Assembly (NCBI RefSeq): GCF_000203815.1
Contig: NW_004457718.1
Coordinates: 1 to 64,000 of the forward strand
From: Cavenderia fasciculata
Lineage: Eukaryota > Evosea > Eumycetozoa > Acytosteliales > Cavenderiaceae
DNA length: 64,000 bases
Reading direction: 5' to 3'
Positions 12,579 to 24,580 of this stretch are shown here, one piece after another; position 1 is the stretch's first letter, and the number at the start of each line of letters is the position of its first letter. The translations under genes were made by a program, and so were the position numbers. A model generated the notes under the pieces. That model saw nothing but the letters and a program-made list of their open reading frames with translations. It ran no database searches and was not told where the DNA came from.

Positions 12579-15352
12579 ATGAAAAAAGGATTTAAAGGTT
12601 TTGTAACACCTTATAAAACAGATACTGCCTCTACTGCTGCTCCTCCTCCTCCCATTACAAAACCTTCAAAACTTTTTAAAGCAAATACCACTTCTACTAC
12701 TTCTACTGCTCCTCCTTCCCTCACAAAACCTTCAAAATCATCAAAACCTTTACCAACCAAAACAACAACAACAACTCAATCCAAAGATGAAGATCAATAT
12801 TATAAAGTAATGTGGTGTGAAGCATCATCAAAGAAACATAAAACTCATCTAGATGGTACATTGTCTTATGATGTAACAAAGAAACAGGCAATACTTTATG
12901 ACGAGACTGGAAAAGATATAGGAAGATCAAATTTTACGATTGTACCAACCTTGTCTATTGGTTATAAATCTAAAATCTCTGGCAAAGAATACGAAATTAT
13001 AGAATCTATAAAGCAATCTGAATTTAAAGAAATCAAATCATCATCATCATCAACATCAACATCATCATCTTTTACAAAGAGTAAAGAAAAAAAGAGAAAA
13101 AAAGATCAACAAGAGGAAGAAGAGGAAGAAAATATTAGTTCACTTTCACATAATGATTCATTTAAAAATGTATTACCAAATAGTACATTATTAAAGACAC
13201 GAACCAAGATTCTCAGTCCTTTATTTAATCCAAATGCAACAAATGCATTTGTATTGCATACTCCTACTATTGAAGAGATTAAAAACAATACTGCAACCCA
13301 TGTTGTGGTCGATCCACATCTCTCATCAAAACTAAGACCTCATCAGAGATTGGGTGTAGAGTTTTTGTATCAATGCTTGACGGGAAACAAACATGAATAT
13401 GGTTATGGTGCAATATTGGCTGATCAAATGGGACTTGGTAAAACTCTTCAGGCGTTGACCTTGATATGGACAATGGTACAACAAAATCCCAATAGCAGCA
13501 CCAAGCCAATGGTTAAAAAGGTGATCATTGTTGCTCCTGCCACCCTCATTGGTAATTGGCGTTCAGAGATTATCACATGGCTGGGAAGAGAAAAGCTAAA
13601 ACCTGTGACATTGTCTGACAAGCTCAAGGTATCAAAGGCCGATCAATTAAAAGACTTTGGAGAATCACAGACTGACCCAGTTTTAATCATATCGTACGAA
13701 CAATGTGTATCCTATTCAAACCAACTCGAAAAGCTTTCCGATATTGGTCTTTTAATAGCAGACGAGGGTCATCGTATAAAGAATGCAACAACAAAGACTG
13801 CCATGGCAGTAAATTCAATTAAAGCAACTCGACGAATCATTCTTTCTGGAACACCAATTCAAAACGACCTCTATGAATTTTATGCAATGGTCGACTTTGT
13901 CAATCCTGGTGCCCTTGGAACGCCAAACGAGTTTAGACGTGATTTTGCTACACCAATTCAAAAGAGTAGAGATAGTAATTCAAATCAAAGGGAAAAGGAT
14001 CAAGGTATATTAAAATCAATTCAATTGGCAAAAATGACAAGTTCTTTTATCCTTAGAAGAAAATCAAATGTATTGGAAAAATATTTACCTCTTAAATGTA
14101 AGAAAAAAAAAAAAAAAAAAATTAAAAATATTAATATTTATTAAATTTTTTATTTTTAGCTACACAAATAATATTTTGTAAAATGCCAAGTACACAAAGT
14201 AAAATTTATCAAGAAACTATAAACTCTTTTGCAGAAAAGGATTTTTCATTATCGAATATTATATTGTTGAAAAAATTATGTAATTCAAAGGCAAGTACAA
14301 AAAAAAACCCCCCCCCCCCCTTCTTTACTCTTCCTAACCTTTTTCCTTTTTTTTAGGATTCAGGAAAATTATTATTTGTTGGTGATTTGATTAAATCTTT
14401 ACCTAGAGGAGAAAAGATTGTTCTAGTATCCAATTATACACAAACTTTGGATATTTTTGAGACATTGTGCAAAGAATTGTCATTTGGATTTTTGCGTTTG
14501 GATGGCCAAGTGGAAGCCGACTCTAGACAATTTTTAATTACAAAATTCAACGATCCAGCAGACCAACATAAAGTTTTCCTTCTCTCTGCCAAAGCTGGTG
14601 GTGTTGGAATCAACTTGATTGGTGCAAATCACATTGTCCTTTTCGATCCTGATTGGAATCCGGCAGTTGACTTGCAGGCAATGGAGAGAGTTTGGAGACA
14701 GGGGCAAGAAAAAAATGTATTCATCTATAGATTATTGCTCACTGGAACGATAGAGGAGAAAATTTACCAAAGACAGTTAATGAAAGAATCAATATCCAAC
14801 TCGATTGTTGATAAAAAGTATTTTGACAAGGGAGGATTCACAACAGACGAATTAAAAGATATATTTTCTTTCAACTCAAATACCTCTTGCGAAACTCATG
14901 ATCTATTACAGTGCAAGTGTTCATGTCCTTCAAATTCACTCGGTGGTGGTGGTGGTGGTGGTGGTTCAAAACTCGCTTCTTACAAGAATGATGTCATCAA
15001 GGGCATAGACCATCATCAAACTTGGTTCCATTTGAATCAAAATTATATCCAACAAATCAAAAATCAATCAATCAATATTTCTCCCATTCTCTTGTCTGAC
15101 CTTTTTACAAAACATATCAACTATATTTTTATTAAAAGACCTCAATCTATTAATCAAGATATTGATATTGGTGAATCATTATCTTTTTTGGAAGAAACAG
15201 AACAAATTGAAGAAGAAAAACAAGAAATGGAAGAAGATGATGAAGAAGAAGAATATATAGAACCAACAAAAACAAAAAGATTAAAAAAACAAAAAGTTCA
15301 AGAGGAAGAGGAAGAAGAAGAAGATAATCTTAGTGAATTAGATTTAGATTAA
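12579..15352 (+). CDS. rad54b: RAD54B-like SNF2 DNA translocase
   Basis: Swi2/Snf2 ATPase that remodels DNA and RAD51 filaments during homologous recombination. Three exons (12579-14097, 14160-14290, 14357-15352) give 881 residues. The N-terminal motif YYKVMWCEASSKKHKTHLDG and the GKDIGR segment are RAD54B-type, separating it from RAD54. Helicase motifs: I DQMGLGKT at about residue 282 (Gln where Asp/Glu is usual), II DEGH at about 395, III SGTPIQND, and in the C-terminal lobe LSAKAGGVGINLIGA and ERVWRQGQ. A long acidic, poly-Glu tail is unusual. The start is the first ATG in frame; the frame also extends 30 bases upstream to a TTG. Intron 2 must use a GC donor (AAG|GCAAGT at 14291) to keep frame. 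It lies close to BRCA2 and a SPIDR-like gene. Confidence 0.9.
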
Positions 15353-15396
15353 TAAAACAATGAGTTGATCTATATAATATATTTTCTATTATTATT

Positions 15397-16342
15397 TTAT
15401 TCATCATCTTGGTCATCGAGATCTTCCATATTATCATCATCAAAGAGTGCCCAATCGACTTGAGCAGCCACTTGTTCGAGTTTTGGTTTAACAGTTGATG
15501 CAGAGATGGAAGAAACTTCTTCGCCCTCTTCTGCAAATTTAGAGTCTGATAGAATCAATGTTGAATCAGTTTCAAAGAGTTGTCTTCCTGTTAATTTGCC
15601 AGTATGCTTGGGTTGTTCTTTCTTTGCAAAGGGTTGTGTCTCTGCAAAAAACTTCTTCCTCCATTCCATAAACGATTCTACAGTGACAGGAGTTCCATCA
15701 AATACTTTTTCCTCTTCTTGAGGTGCTTCTTCTTCCTCTTCTTCTTCTTCCTCTATCACTTGATTTGGGTCAATATTATTATTATCCAACCATTCTTTTA
15801 TAGTTCCAGCCTAAATAAAAGAAAAGGAAATGATATTGGATCAATAAAAAGTACAAAGTAGTTTGAAAGGATATTCTTCCATACCAAGATGAATATCATT
15901 GACGTTCCAATATTTTCTTTTGCTAAATTCTCAATATCACTCTTTAGATCTTTTATACTGTCTTTTGTTAAACCAATTGTTGCTATTAGATCAATTATAG
16001 GGGCTTCATTTGGGTAGTCGGGTGTAAATTTAATATCTAAATCAATTCCAACTATATATATACAATAAAAAGTTAACAATCGTGTGCAATTTATGTAGAG
16101 GAGTGTTGATAACTTTTCATACCAAAATTGTCTTCACCTCCTGGGTTGGGAATAAGTTCTATTTGTATATTATCATCGTTTATCACTATATGTACGTATA
16201 AAATAAGGGTATTAAAAAGACGAGTCAAAGATCTTCATCAATTCTTCTTCCTCCTCTTCTTCTTCATCTTCTTCTTACCCTTAAAAGCATCCATATAAAT
16301 GGCACCCAAGGCCTCTATTTCCATTAATCTTTCTTCAGACAT
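15397..16342 (-). CDS. rwdd1: RWD domain-containing protein 1 (DFRP2-like)
   Basis: Partner of the DRG2-type developmentally regulated GTPase, acting in translation. Four exons (16342-16279, 16185-16123, 16051-15885, 15810-15397) give 235 residues. Residues 1-105 form the RWD domain (MSEERLMEIEALGAIYMDAF; then PDYPNEAPIIDLI). An acidic run of eight Glu separates it from the conserved C-terminal DFRP block (GTPVTVESFMEWRKKFFAET then KLTGRQLFE) and an acidic tail. Length and order match RWDD1 (about 240 residues). Its 3' end is only 44 bases from that of the RAD54B-like gene, in convergent orientation. It starts divergently from SURF1, with 226 bases between. Confidence 0.9.
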
Positions 16343-16568
16343 CTAAAGGTTTATTGAAATATATGTATATATCTCGGTGAAAAGAAAAAGAGATATAGAT
16401 AAAAGAAACAATAAAAGTTTAATTATACAATCGATCATGATGATCGTTTTTTTTTTTTTTTTTAATGAATGAAAGCCTTTAGTGATCATTAAGTTTTGTC
16501 ATTACTTTTATCTATTTTAAAGAGTGATGAATACAGTAAGTAATTTGTACAAATTACAAACATGATAA

Positions 16569-17381
16569 ATGACTCATTTATATTTCTATTATTTCTACAA
16601 GAAAAGAAGTTTTGGTTTATTTAAAATCTTCCCAATCATATCCTTTGGTTTGGGTAGTTGGCAAGTCTATAGATATCAATGGAAAAAGGAAATCATTCAA
16701 AAGGCAAAAGAGAATGTCGAAATGGAACCAATAGAGATGAATGACTCTTTGGTTGACAGTCTTCTTCAAAGTTCTGAACTATCAGACGACTCTAAAAAAC
16801 GATTAGAGTTTAGAAGAGTCGAGGTCAACGGTACCTATACACCAAATAGTAAAGAGATTTATCTAGGTCCACGTACATACGAAGGACAAGTGGGATACTA
16901 TGTCATTCAACCATTACAGCTGCAACACAGCAATAAGCAAGTGTTGATCAATCGTGGATGGCTACCAACACAACTCATAAGAGATCGTCCTGTGATTACC
17001 TCGGATCTACCAGAGCCAACCACTGTTGAGGGGTTGATTGGAAAAAGTAAAGAGGCTGGTAGCATATTTACGCCACCAAACGATCCGGCAAATAATCAAT
17101 GGTATTTTATCGACGCAGAGCAAATGGCCTCGGTCAACCCAAATACAGCACCTCTTATTGTAAATGTAGTCGATGAAATAGCAGACAACACCCAATATTC
17201 CAAACAGACAAAGACTAGACAACAACAAATGGCATCTCGCTTTAAGAGATTCGACACAAATGTAGAAAACAATTTTTATAACAAACATGTCTCTTATATA
17301 TTTACATGGTATTCGCTTACTGGTTGTCTATCTTTTATCTATTACAAATATATGAGAAATGGTTTATTAAAAACAAAATGA
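16569..17381 (+). CDS. surf1: SURF1-like cytochrome c oxidase assembly factor
   Basis: Mitochondrial inner-membrane protein that helps insert heme a into COX1. Single exon, 270 residues. An N-terminal membrane segment ends in GLGSWQVYRYQWK (residues about 28-40), the SURF1 hallmark. The conserved body has YLGPRTYEGQVGYYVIQPL, VLINRGWLP and NNQWYFIDAEQMA. The C-terminal anchor YIFTWYSLTGCLSFIYYKYM also fits. The start chosen is the ATG that leaves a short aromatic/basic leader; an ATG seven bases upstream is in another frame. Its 3' end lies 36 bases from that of BRCA2 in convergent orientation. The membrane topology is standard for the family and nothing appears broken. Confidence 0.92.
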   Translation: MTHLYFYYFYKKRSFGLFKIFPIISFGLGSWQVYRYQWKKEIIQKAKENVEMEPIEMNDSLVDSLLQSSELSDDSKKRLEFRRVEVNGTYTPNSKEIYLGPRTYEGQVGYYVIQPLQLQHSNKQVLINRGWLPTQLIRDRPVITSDLPEPTTVEGLIGKSKEAGSIFTPPNDPANNQWYFIDAEQMASVNPNTAPLIVNVVDEIADNTQYSKQTKTRQQQMASRFKRFDTNVENNFYNKHVSYIFTWYSLTGCLSFIYYKYMRNGLLKTK

Positions 17382-17417
17382 AATGATTTAATAAACAAAA
17401 ATAATAATATTTTCTTC

Positions 17418-20400
17418 TTATGATCCAAAATCAATATCATCCAAACTTTGTTTGTATTGCATGATTCCATTTGGTTGAGTTGTTGGTTGAGTTGTTGGTT
17501 GAGTACCAAATGATTCTTCATCGGTTGATGAATCTTCTTGGTTTAGTGGTTTTGGTTGTTGGATCGGTTCGTCATCAAAATCAAATTGAAAATCTCCATC
17601 ATTTAATAAATGATGATTATTTTCAACTACATGAGCCAATTTAACAACTTGTGTGAAAAGGTTCATACTACCTGGTGATCTAAAAAGATAAAAAAATAAA
17701 TAAATTAGAATAGAGAGGCCATTTGTTTTTTTTTTTTTTTTTTCTTACAATAATAACCATTGTCTACAATTGTGGAATAAATCAGCCAACTTTGATTTTG
17801 GGGTGACTGTAATATCGACTGTATCTTTTGAGCCAAAACAATATAATTCTTTGTTTGAATCATAACCTTCATATTTTAAATTGGCAAGGTGAATAATTGG
17901 ATATCGATCGACGTTGGTGTGATTATAAATATTTAATGCATCTCGTGTAAATCCTTCAGCAAATGGGATAGAAATGTCCATATTAAGATTACTAATATTA
18001 TTATCTTGTTTGTTTGCATTTTCTTGATTTTGCTTGGTCCACGCAACTCTGCACAAAGTTATTTTTGCAATACAATTACTACTATCACCAATGTATAAAG
18101 TCCGAGTTACTTCTTTGTTGCCTCTGATGTTATCAACGTTGGAAATGTTAGGGCCGACATGAATCAGTAGGCCGATTAAATCACATTCTTGTCCTATTTT
18201 TTGGGTTTGGTAGTGTGTTATTTTTGGGATATCTTTTGTTTCTTTTTCTGCTTGTCGACGAGTTGTATTTTTAGATGTTGAGGAGATGGTTGTCTTGTGG
18301 TGATTCTTTAGCTCTGCTATTTTGTTTCGATACATTGAGTTGGAAAACATGGGTTGTAGATGGTTGAAATGGATCCATTCCCCTTCATTTAATTGGGATA
18401 TCAATTCCTCGGATGGGTTGTAGAAATGTAATATTGTTTCATTGGATAAAGATTCCACTTTTTGTTTTGCGTCTCCATAACTTTGTTGTTTTGATGCTCC
18501 ACCAAAGGTAACCGGGGCAACAGGTGGGAATACGGGGTTTTTTCCAACAGTATCAATAAAGGATTGGACAGGTGGTAACAAAGGAGGGTTGAAATTGTTG
18601 GATGGAAGATATAGCTCTGGTTCATCGACCGAGTCAAATATTTGTTTTTGTGTCATATAAGAGTTGCCTGTTGTAATTGATTTAATTGGTTGGGTGTTGC
18701 CATTATTATTGTTGTTGTTTTCTGATTGTTGTTTGTTTTGGACATTTGGGTCATCTGTTATTCTAATCTTGAGAATAGGTGTAACATTTCTTGTTGATCC
18801 ATTGATTGCTTGTTTAATCTCACTCGCAATCTTTTCATTCATTTCAAATTGTTTGTTTTCAATTTCCTTGCGCAAAATTGATTGTTGTTCTTCATTAAGT
18901 CTTTCGATTAAACTATTTGATTCATTTTGGGATTTATACATTCGATACAACAAGTCTCCATCATATATTTTACCCAAATCTAAGAAAAAAAAAAAAAAAA
19001 CAAAAAATATTAGCTTTTGTTGTGTAGTTTAAACTCTATTACTTACTTGACTTTTCAAAACTAGAAATAGGGATTAAATCTTTGTCTTGATCTTTTTGAT
19101 ATTTTTCACTAATCTCATAGGCCAACTTTTCTTGAATTTTTTCCAGTTCCAATTGGTGAGTATTTTGTATTTTATATTCTTCTGACTGTGGTCTTTTTAT
19201 AGTTGCTTTTCCTTCAATTATCTCTCGATATTCCATTGGATATTTTTTCTAAAAACAAAATAAAATAAGTTTTGGTCCATGTTTTTTTTTTTTTTTGTTT
19301 TTTTTTACCAATATTTTAACATTTAGTGATTGAATGACACCACCACCAGGAATAACAGATTTTAAAGATATTGGAAACCAAAGTTGAGGTTGAAGTCCCA
19401 ACTTGTCAAACCATTTTGCTCTTCTGGTGCTATTTGCAAAAATTTTTATAAAAGCACGTTCTCCTTCTGCTTCAAGAGGGTGTGCACCACCTTCAATTCC
19501 TTCCAATTTGGCACCCTGGATCCTTAGTTTTTGTCCAACAAAGATTTTCCCATTGCTGAGACATTGGGATAGAAATGGATCCAAAAGTGCTTTGATAGAG
19601 TACCATCCATCTGTCAGCTCTATCACGACTTGAGTTGGTTGAGATGGTTCTGATAAAGTTGATGAATCTTGGACTTTTCTATTCTCTGATTCGTTACTTA
19701 AAATATCAGAAACACAAAGAATCATATGTTTTTCAGAAGAATAATCTTTTGCATAAATCTTTTTGAGGATGGGTCTTTGACATTGAACGAGTTCCTTGGT
19801 GCATCTTTTTTTGAGTTGGGTCATCACATTGTAAAGTGTCAAATGTTTTCCACCAAAAATATCTGGAAATGCTCGCTCCATTGCTGCCAACTTCCAAACA
19901 ATCCATCCATAATGATTACGCACCCAATCATCGGTCACACATTTAAATGAAGAATCTTTAGACAAATGGATATATATTTGTGAATGAGCTATTTTCTTTT
20001 GTCTGACAAAACCCAAATCTTTGGCTTCATTGCTCGTTCCATCAAATTCATAGTCTTCACAATTTTTTCTAGTTACTGCAAGTACTTCTTTTGTTCTATT
20101 AAAAGGATTAAAATTAGAACAAAAAAAATAAAATTAAAATAAATAACAAAAACATACACTATTCCAATTGGTGATTTTGTAAAAGGAGATCCAAGGTCTG
20201 AAAGTTTTTTTCTGAGGTCTACAGGTTTGTTTGGTTTGGTACAAACTTTGTTTGGTGTAATCGATGAGGCTTTTAAATTTACTGACAACGTTCCATTATT
20301 ATTGTTGTTGTTACTATTATTATTATATTTGTTGTTGTTTGGTGACGCAGGCGCAGGCGAATAGATCCTACCATTAAAGTTTTGGATTGTTGCTTCTTTT

Positions 20401-21188
20401 TTTACTGGTGATACAAAGGATGATTTTGATGATGAGACCTTTAAACTTGCAGTTGGTTTGGTTGGTGTTGAAGGAGCTCCTTTATGAAAATAGGTGAAAT
20501 TCGATGAAGCTTTGTTTAGATGGCCAGAAGGTGAGGCTTTGGTTGGTGTTTTTGTTGTTGTTGTTGCTATTGGTGCAGTAGTTGCTAGGGAAGGTGGTTT
20601 AGGAGTGGGAGGAACAAATTGAGGAGATTTTGGAGGTTGTTTTGTTGTTGTTGTTGTTGTTGTTGGTCTAGTAGATGATAAAGAGGAAGAAGAGGCGGTT
20701 GTAGTAGGCTTTTTTGAACTACTAGTAGTAGTAATAGGCGCCTCATCATCATCATCATCATCATCATTTTCGAGTGATTTGAACGACTCTGAAGCGGCTC
20801 TTAGCTTATCCTCTGAAATGTTGATTTTTTGTTTGTTACCAGTTTGAAAGCCAACAAACAAAGGGATTGTAGATGATGATACCGATGTGAAAGAAGAAGA
20901 AGAAGAAGAAGAACCACCACCATCATAATTCATTGGTGGAAAAAGGTCATCTTCTTCGTCATCTCCTTCAAAAGGATTAAAGAATGGTTTCTTTGTCGTT
21001 GTTGTTGTTGTTGCTGCAGTCGTAGTTGTTGTCTTTGTTGGACCGAGTGTTCCTTCATTTGATTTCCTTTTCTTCTTTTCTATGTTTGTATCTACTTGGT
21101 CACCACCATCTTCATCATCCTCTGATACATCCCTTTTCTTTAATAAAGTATTATTATTATTGTTGTTATTATTGTTGTTGTTGGTCAT
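17418..21188 (-). CDS. brca2: BRCA2 homolog (single BRC repeat)
   Basis: RAD51 loader in homologous recombination. Five exons (21188-20158, 20095-19309, 19248-19047, 18979-17749, 17679-17418) give 1,170 residues, far shorter than vertebrate BRCA2 and nearer to compact protist or nematode versions. The N terminus is low complexity (poly-Asn, Ser/Thr, Asp). One BRC repeat is visible at about residues 112-140: VGFQTGNKQKINIS then LRAASESF. The DNA-binding domain follows: helical part (CVTDDWVRNHYGWIVWKLAA), OB1 (LCVSDIL; IELTDGWYSIKALLDP; KIFANSTRRAKWF), a Glu/Lys/Gln-rich coiled tower-like section in OB2, and OB3 (ECDLIGLLIHVGPNI; RTLYIGDSSN). The acidic C-terminal exon is not conserved. Only one BRC repeat was found by eye; weaker ones could be missed in the Thr/Pro-rich region. 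Confidence 0.93.
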
Positions 21189-21369
21189 GATTGCTGTTAT
21201 TTAGTTTTAGGAACATCAATAAATAAAAGAATGCAACAATGAATAACAATAGTTTTAAAAAAGTCAATAAAACAAAAAATTCTTAGAAAAAAAGATTATT
21301 ATTATTTTATTTCATATACGTATATATATATATATAAATATTTATATATTACTACTACGAGTACGCGAG

Positions 21370-22145
21370 ATGAGTAAAGGAGAAGAAGGACAACTTTGTC
21401 AATATGAATGTATATATTAAAATAAAATCACTCATATTCATTTTACTTATCACTCTCTCTTTCTTTTTTCGCTTATTTTAGATTTAGATCATACAGCAGA
21501 TATTAGATTCGTAACTATAAACAAAAGAACTCTCTATAGAGTGATAACGACTAACAAATATTTCTATCATCTAAAAAGCATACATGTAGGTTTGATAAGA
21601 AAAAACAAATAGATCGTTGGTAGCAGTCACACTCTTATTAACTATCAATCGCCGCGATTACTACTACTACTACTTAGGGGGAAGCACAATCAATGAGGCA
21701 TTTGAACAACAAGCATTGGCAATGATGAATTATATGGTAGAATTGTCAAGTGTAGATATGATAGCTGACAAGGATGACATCAAAGAAATGACAATCACTG
21801 CAAAAGGACATGATATGGATAGTCTATTGTTTGCATTTATGGACGAATATTTGTTTACATTTAGTACTGAATTTATTGTATTTAAAGAGATTCACATTGA
21901 ATCATTTGATAGAGATGGTTTTACCATTGTTTCTACTGGGTAGGTGCAACTAGGATCCTAATACATACAACAAAACTATAGTGAAACTAACATTCATTGA
22001 ATGTCATATTTTTTCTAGACGAGGAGTTGAACTTGACAAATCAAAACATACTACAGGTACAGAGATCAAGGCAATAACATATTCGTGTATGGAAATCAAA
22101 GAGACAAAAGATCAAACTGATATCTTTGTTATTGTTGATATTTAA
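21370..22145 (+). CDS. zbtb8os: Archease (tRNA ligase/RtcB cofactor)
   Basis: Archease activates RtcB-type RNA ligase in tRNA splicing. The conserved pieces are clear: LDHTADI in exon 2, STINEAFEQQALAMMNYM, GHDMDSLLFAFMDEYLFTFS, and the C-terminal GTEIKAITYS plus VIVDI. Exons: 21370-21409, 21482-21510, a predicted 7-nt microexon 21579-21585 (CATACAT), 21678-21939 and 22019-22145; 154 residues. The microexon is flanked by AAAAAG and GTAGGT. It is the only arrangement I found that joins phases correctly, and it restores the family's HxWG block (ADIRF-HTW-GSTINEAF). Without it exons 2 and 4 join out of frame. The gene starts 181 bases from BRCA2, divergently, and ends 56 bases from the SPIDR-like gene. 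RtcB itself is not in the window. Confidence 0.88.
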
Positions 22146-22201
22146 TTTAATGAAATTATTATTATTATTATTATTATTCTTCTTCTTCTTCTTCTTCTTT
22201 T

Positions 22202-24549
22202 TTATTCATTAAGAGTAAATATATCGGGTGTTGATATAGTTTCAATTTCAAATCGATCAATGAATTTGTCTTGGACATCATCGATGATTTGGTTGTTGAA
22301 TAAAGAATATAAAATGCCTCCATGAATATTAATCAGTGATCGACAAGGATGGTTGTTGATATTATTAATATAGTCTTCGCATTCTAATCTATTTTGGTAG
22401 GTAATAGGGCCAGGGAATAGTTGTGCTGAATAGGGGTGTCCAATCTTTACAACCACTTGGAATCCATTTGAAAGTTTGATAAGAAGATTTAATTCTGCCA
22501 TCAAGGAACTATCGACGAGTATGCGACACTTTGGACAAAAGAATGGTTCTTTTGAATAGCCCATACAGATGGTGGCACGATTGGGATAGGGTCTGACGGA
22601 TGCAAAACAATTAGTGCATCCTCGATATATAAACTCTTTGGTAATTTCTATAATCTCGGCTCGTTGAGCACTGACCAAGCATTGATAGGATGACATCATC
22701 TCTAATCCATCATTTTCAACTAATGTAACAAAGTCATCGATGGGTATTGATTGAGTGGCTGAGAGGTCGAGGTCAACATTTTCTTGATGGTAGACAGGTC
22801 CTACACTTGTATAAATATCAGTGAGTAAAAGTGGATAGGATCTTGTAGAGGAAGGTGGCAATAGAAAAACATCTCTAAACAAAATGGTTTGGCCTATTAC
22901 AAATAATGATGGTTGTTGAGGTTGTTGCTTTTGTAGAGGTGAATTTTGTTTGTTTCGATAATAATAAGTTTCACAAAATTGTTTGCAAAGTGTAATTGAT
23001 AGAGAATTGATAGATAACTGCTGTTGATGGTTGTTGTCATATAAAAATAGAGTGAGAGTTGAAAATAAAGTATTGGCTTGTTGGTTAATTGGTGTATTTG
23101 TAAATTGTGATGGGTGTATATGTGATATGGTTCCTTGAATGGATATTCTTTGACCAACCATTGATTTAATATCGCTGTTGAGCAGAGAAGGAACCGAGTA
23201 AACATGTTGAATGGGAGAGCAATATAGTAATGAGTCTTGTGCTTGGTTTGATCTCTCCTTGACGATAAATCGGGTATCTGAATTGGCTTGTAAAACGACG
23301 AGTGAAAAGGTTTTGGATGGAGGTCTGAGGGTTGGTTGTATGTGAGAAAGTATGATGGACCCCTCGGGAGAGGAACATTCTATTCTCTTGCATTGGAGAA
23401 AGGTTAGACCCATAAAGAAACATTGAAAGGGAGGATTTTGACCACACTCGACTAGATGTATCCATTTATCCAATTGTTTGTCCAAAGTCAATGGAATTTG
23501 AATCTCTCCAATGGTTCCATTGTTTTTTACAATAATTCTAATGTATTCTTGATTTGTTTGTTTCTTTTTTAATCGATCAAATCGGAGAATAATCACCGAT
23601 AAATGAATGTCCAAAAGATTTTGGTGTACCCTTGCAAGGTCCGAAAAAATATATTCTTCAAAAATATTTTTGGTCTCTTGTTGTTCCTCTTTCAGACTTG
23701 GGTCAGAGGACAAGTGATTGTTTAAAATGTTTTCATTTTTTTCGTCTTTGATTGATATGATATCAAATTGTTCTTGAACAACATCAAGAAGATCTTCTTC
23801 CAATTGGTCTGCTTTTGTTAAAAGTTTACCAGTCAAACATAGTATGGTGGGTTTGGATTTGGTGGTGCTATGAAACATGTGCCAATATTCCAAGCATATA
23901 TGTGTTCCAACTTGGATTTCCCAATCATCTTTTTGTTGCATGTTGAATATTACAGTGATAAGTGAGTCATCTGCTGGCAGTAAATGACTGTCGTCATTTT
24001 CAGATGCACCCCCGACGTTGGAGATTACTCGACAAGTTGTTACAAATACATGGGGTTGGATGAGTGAAGGTAATTCTGCCACCACTATGTTCAACTCTAA
24101 TGCAAAATGTGATTTTAATTCCAAGATTGTATGATTGTAGATATTGTTTGAAGTTGGGGGGATTTGTGTTGGCATGACAGATCGTTGAGAAATCCAGTCA
24201 CAGTTAAAATTTTGTTTTTTCAAAAGTGTTGATAGCCGACCAGACAAACCGCCTAGTTTTTCATAACGATTCATTGATTTTGAAGAGGGTGCAGCTTTCT
24301 TTGACGAATGATCCATAGGTGTAGCATTTACCAACATACTCTTAAAGTTTTGAGTATCGCCAGTTCTTTGTTGTAGAGATGATGATGGTTGTTGTCTTGA
24401 AAAGTTTGTCCCATCCTCTGCTTCTGACTTTTTAAAGGTTTCAAAAAGATTTCGATTTTCAAACAGATCGTCGTCATGATCCTCATTATTAGCCTCATCA
24501 ATTTCTTCATAGTTTTCTTGTTTCATTTTTTTCATTGACTAGAATAAAT

Positions 24550-24580
<31 letters not shown>

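Noticed and set aside
20585-20767. Met/Leu-rich ORF antiparallel in frame to BRCA2 exon 1
   Set aside because: It is an out-of-frame reading of GAT/CAA repeats within the BRCA2 exon.
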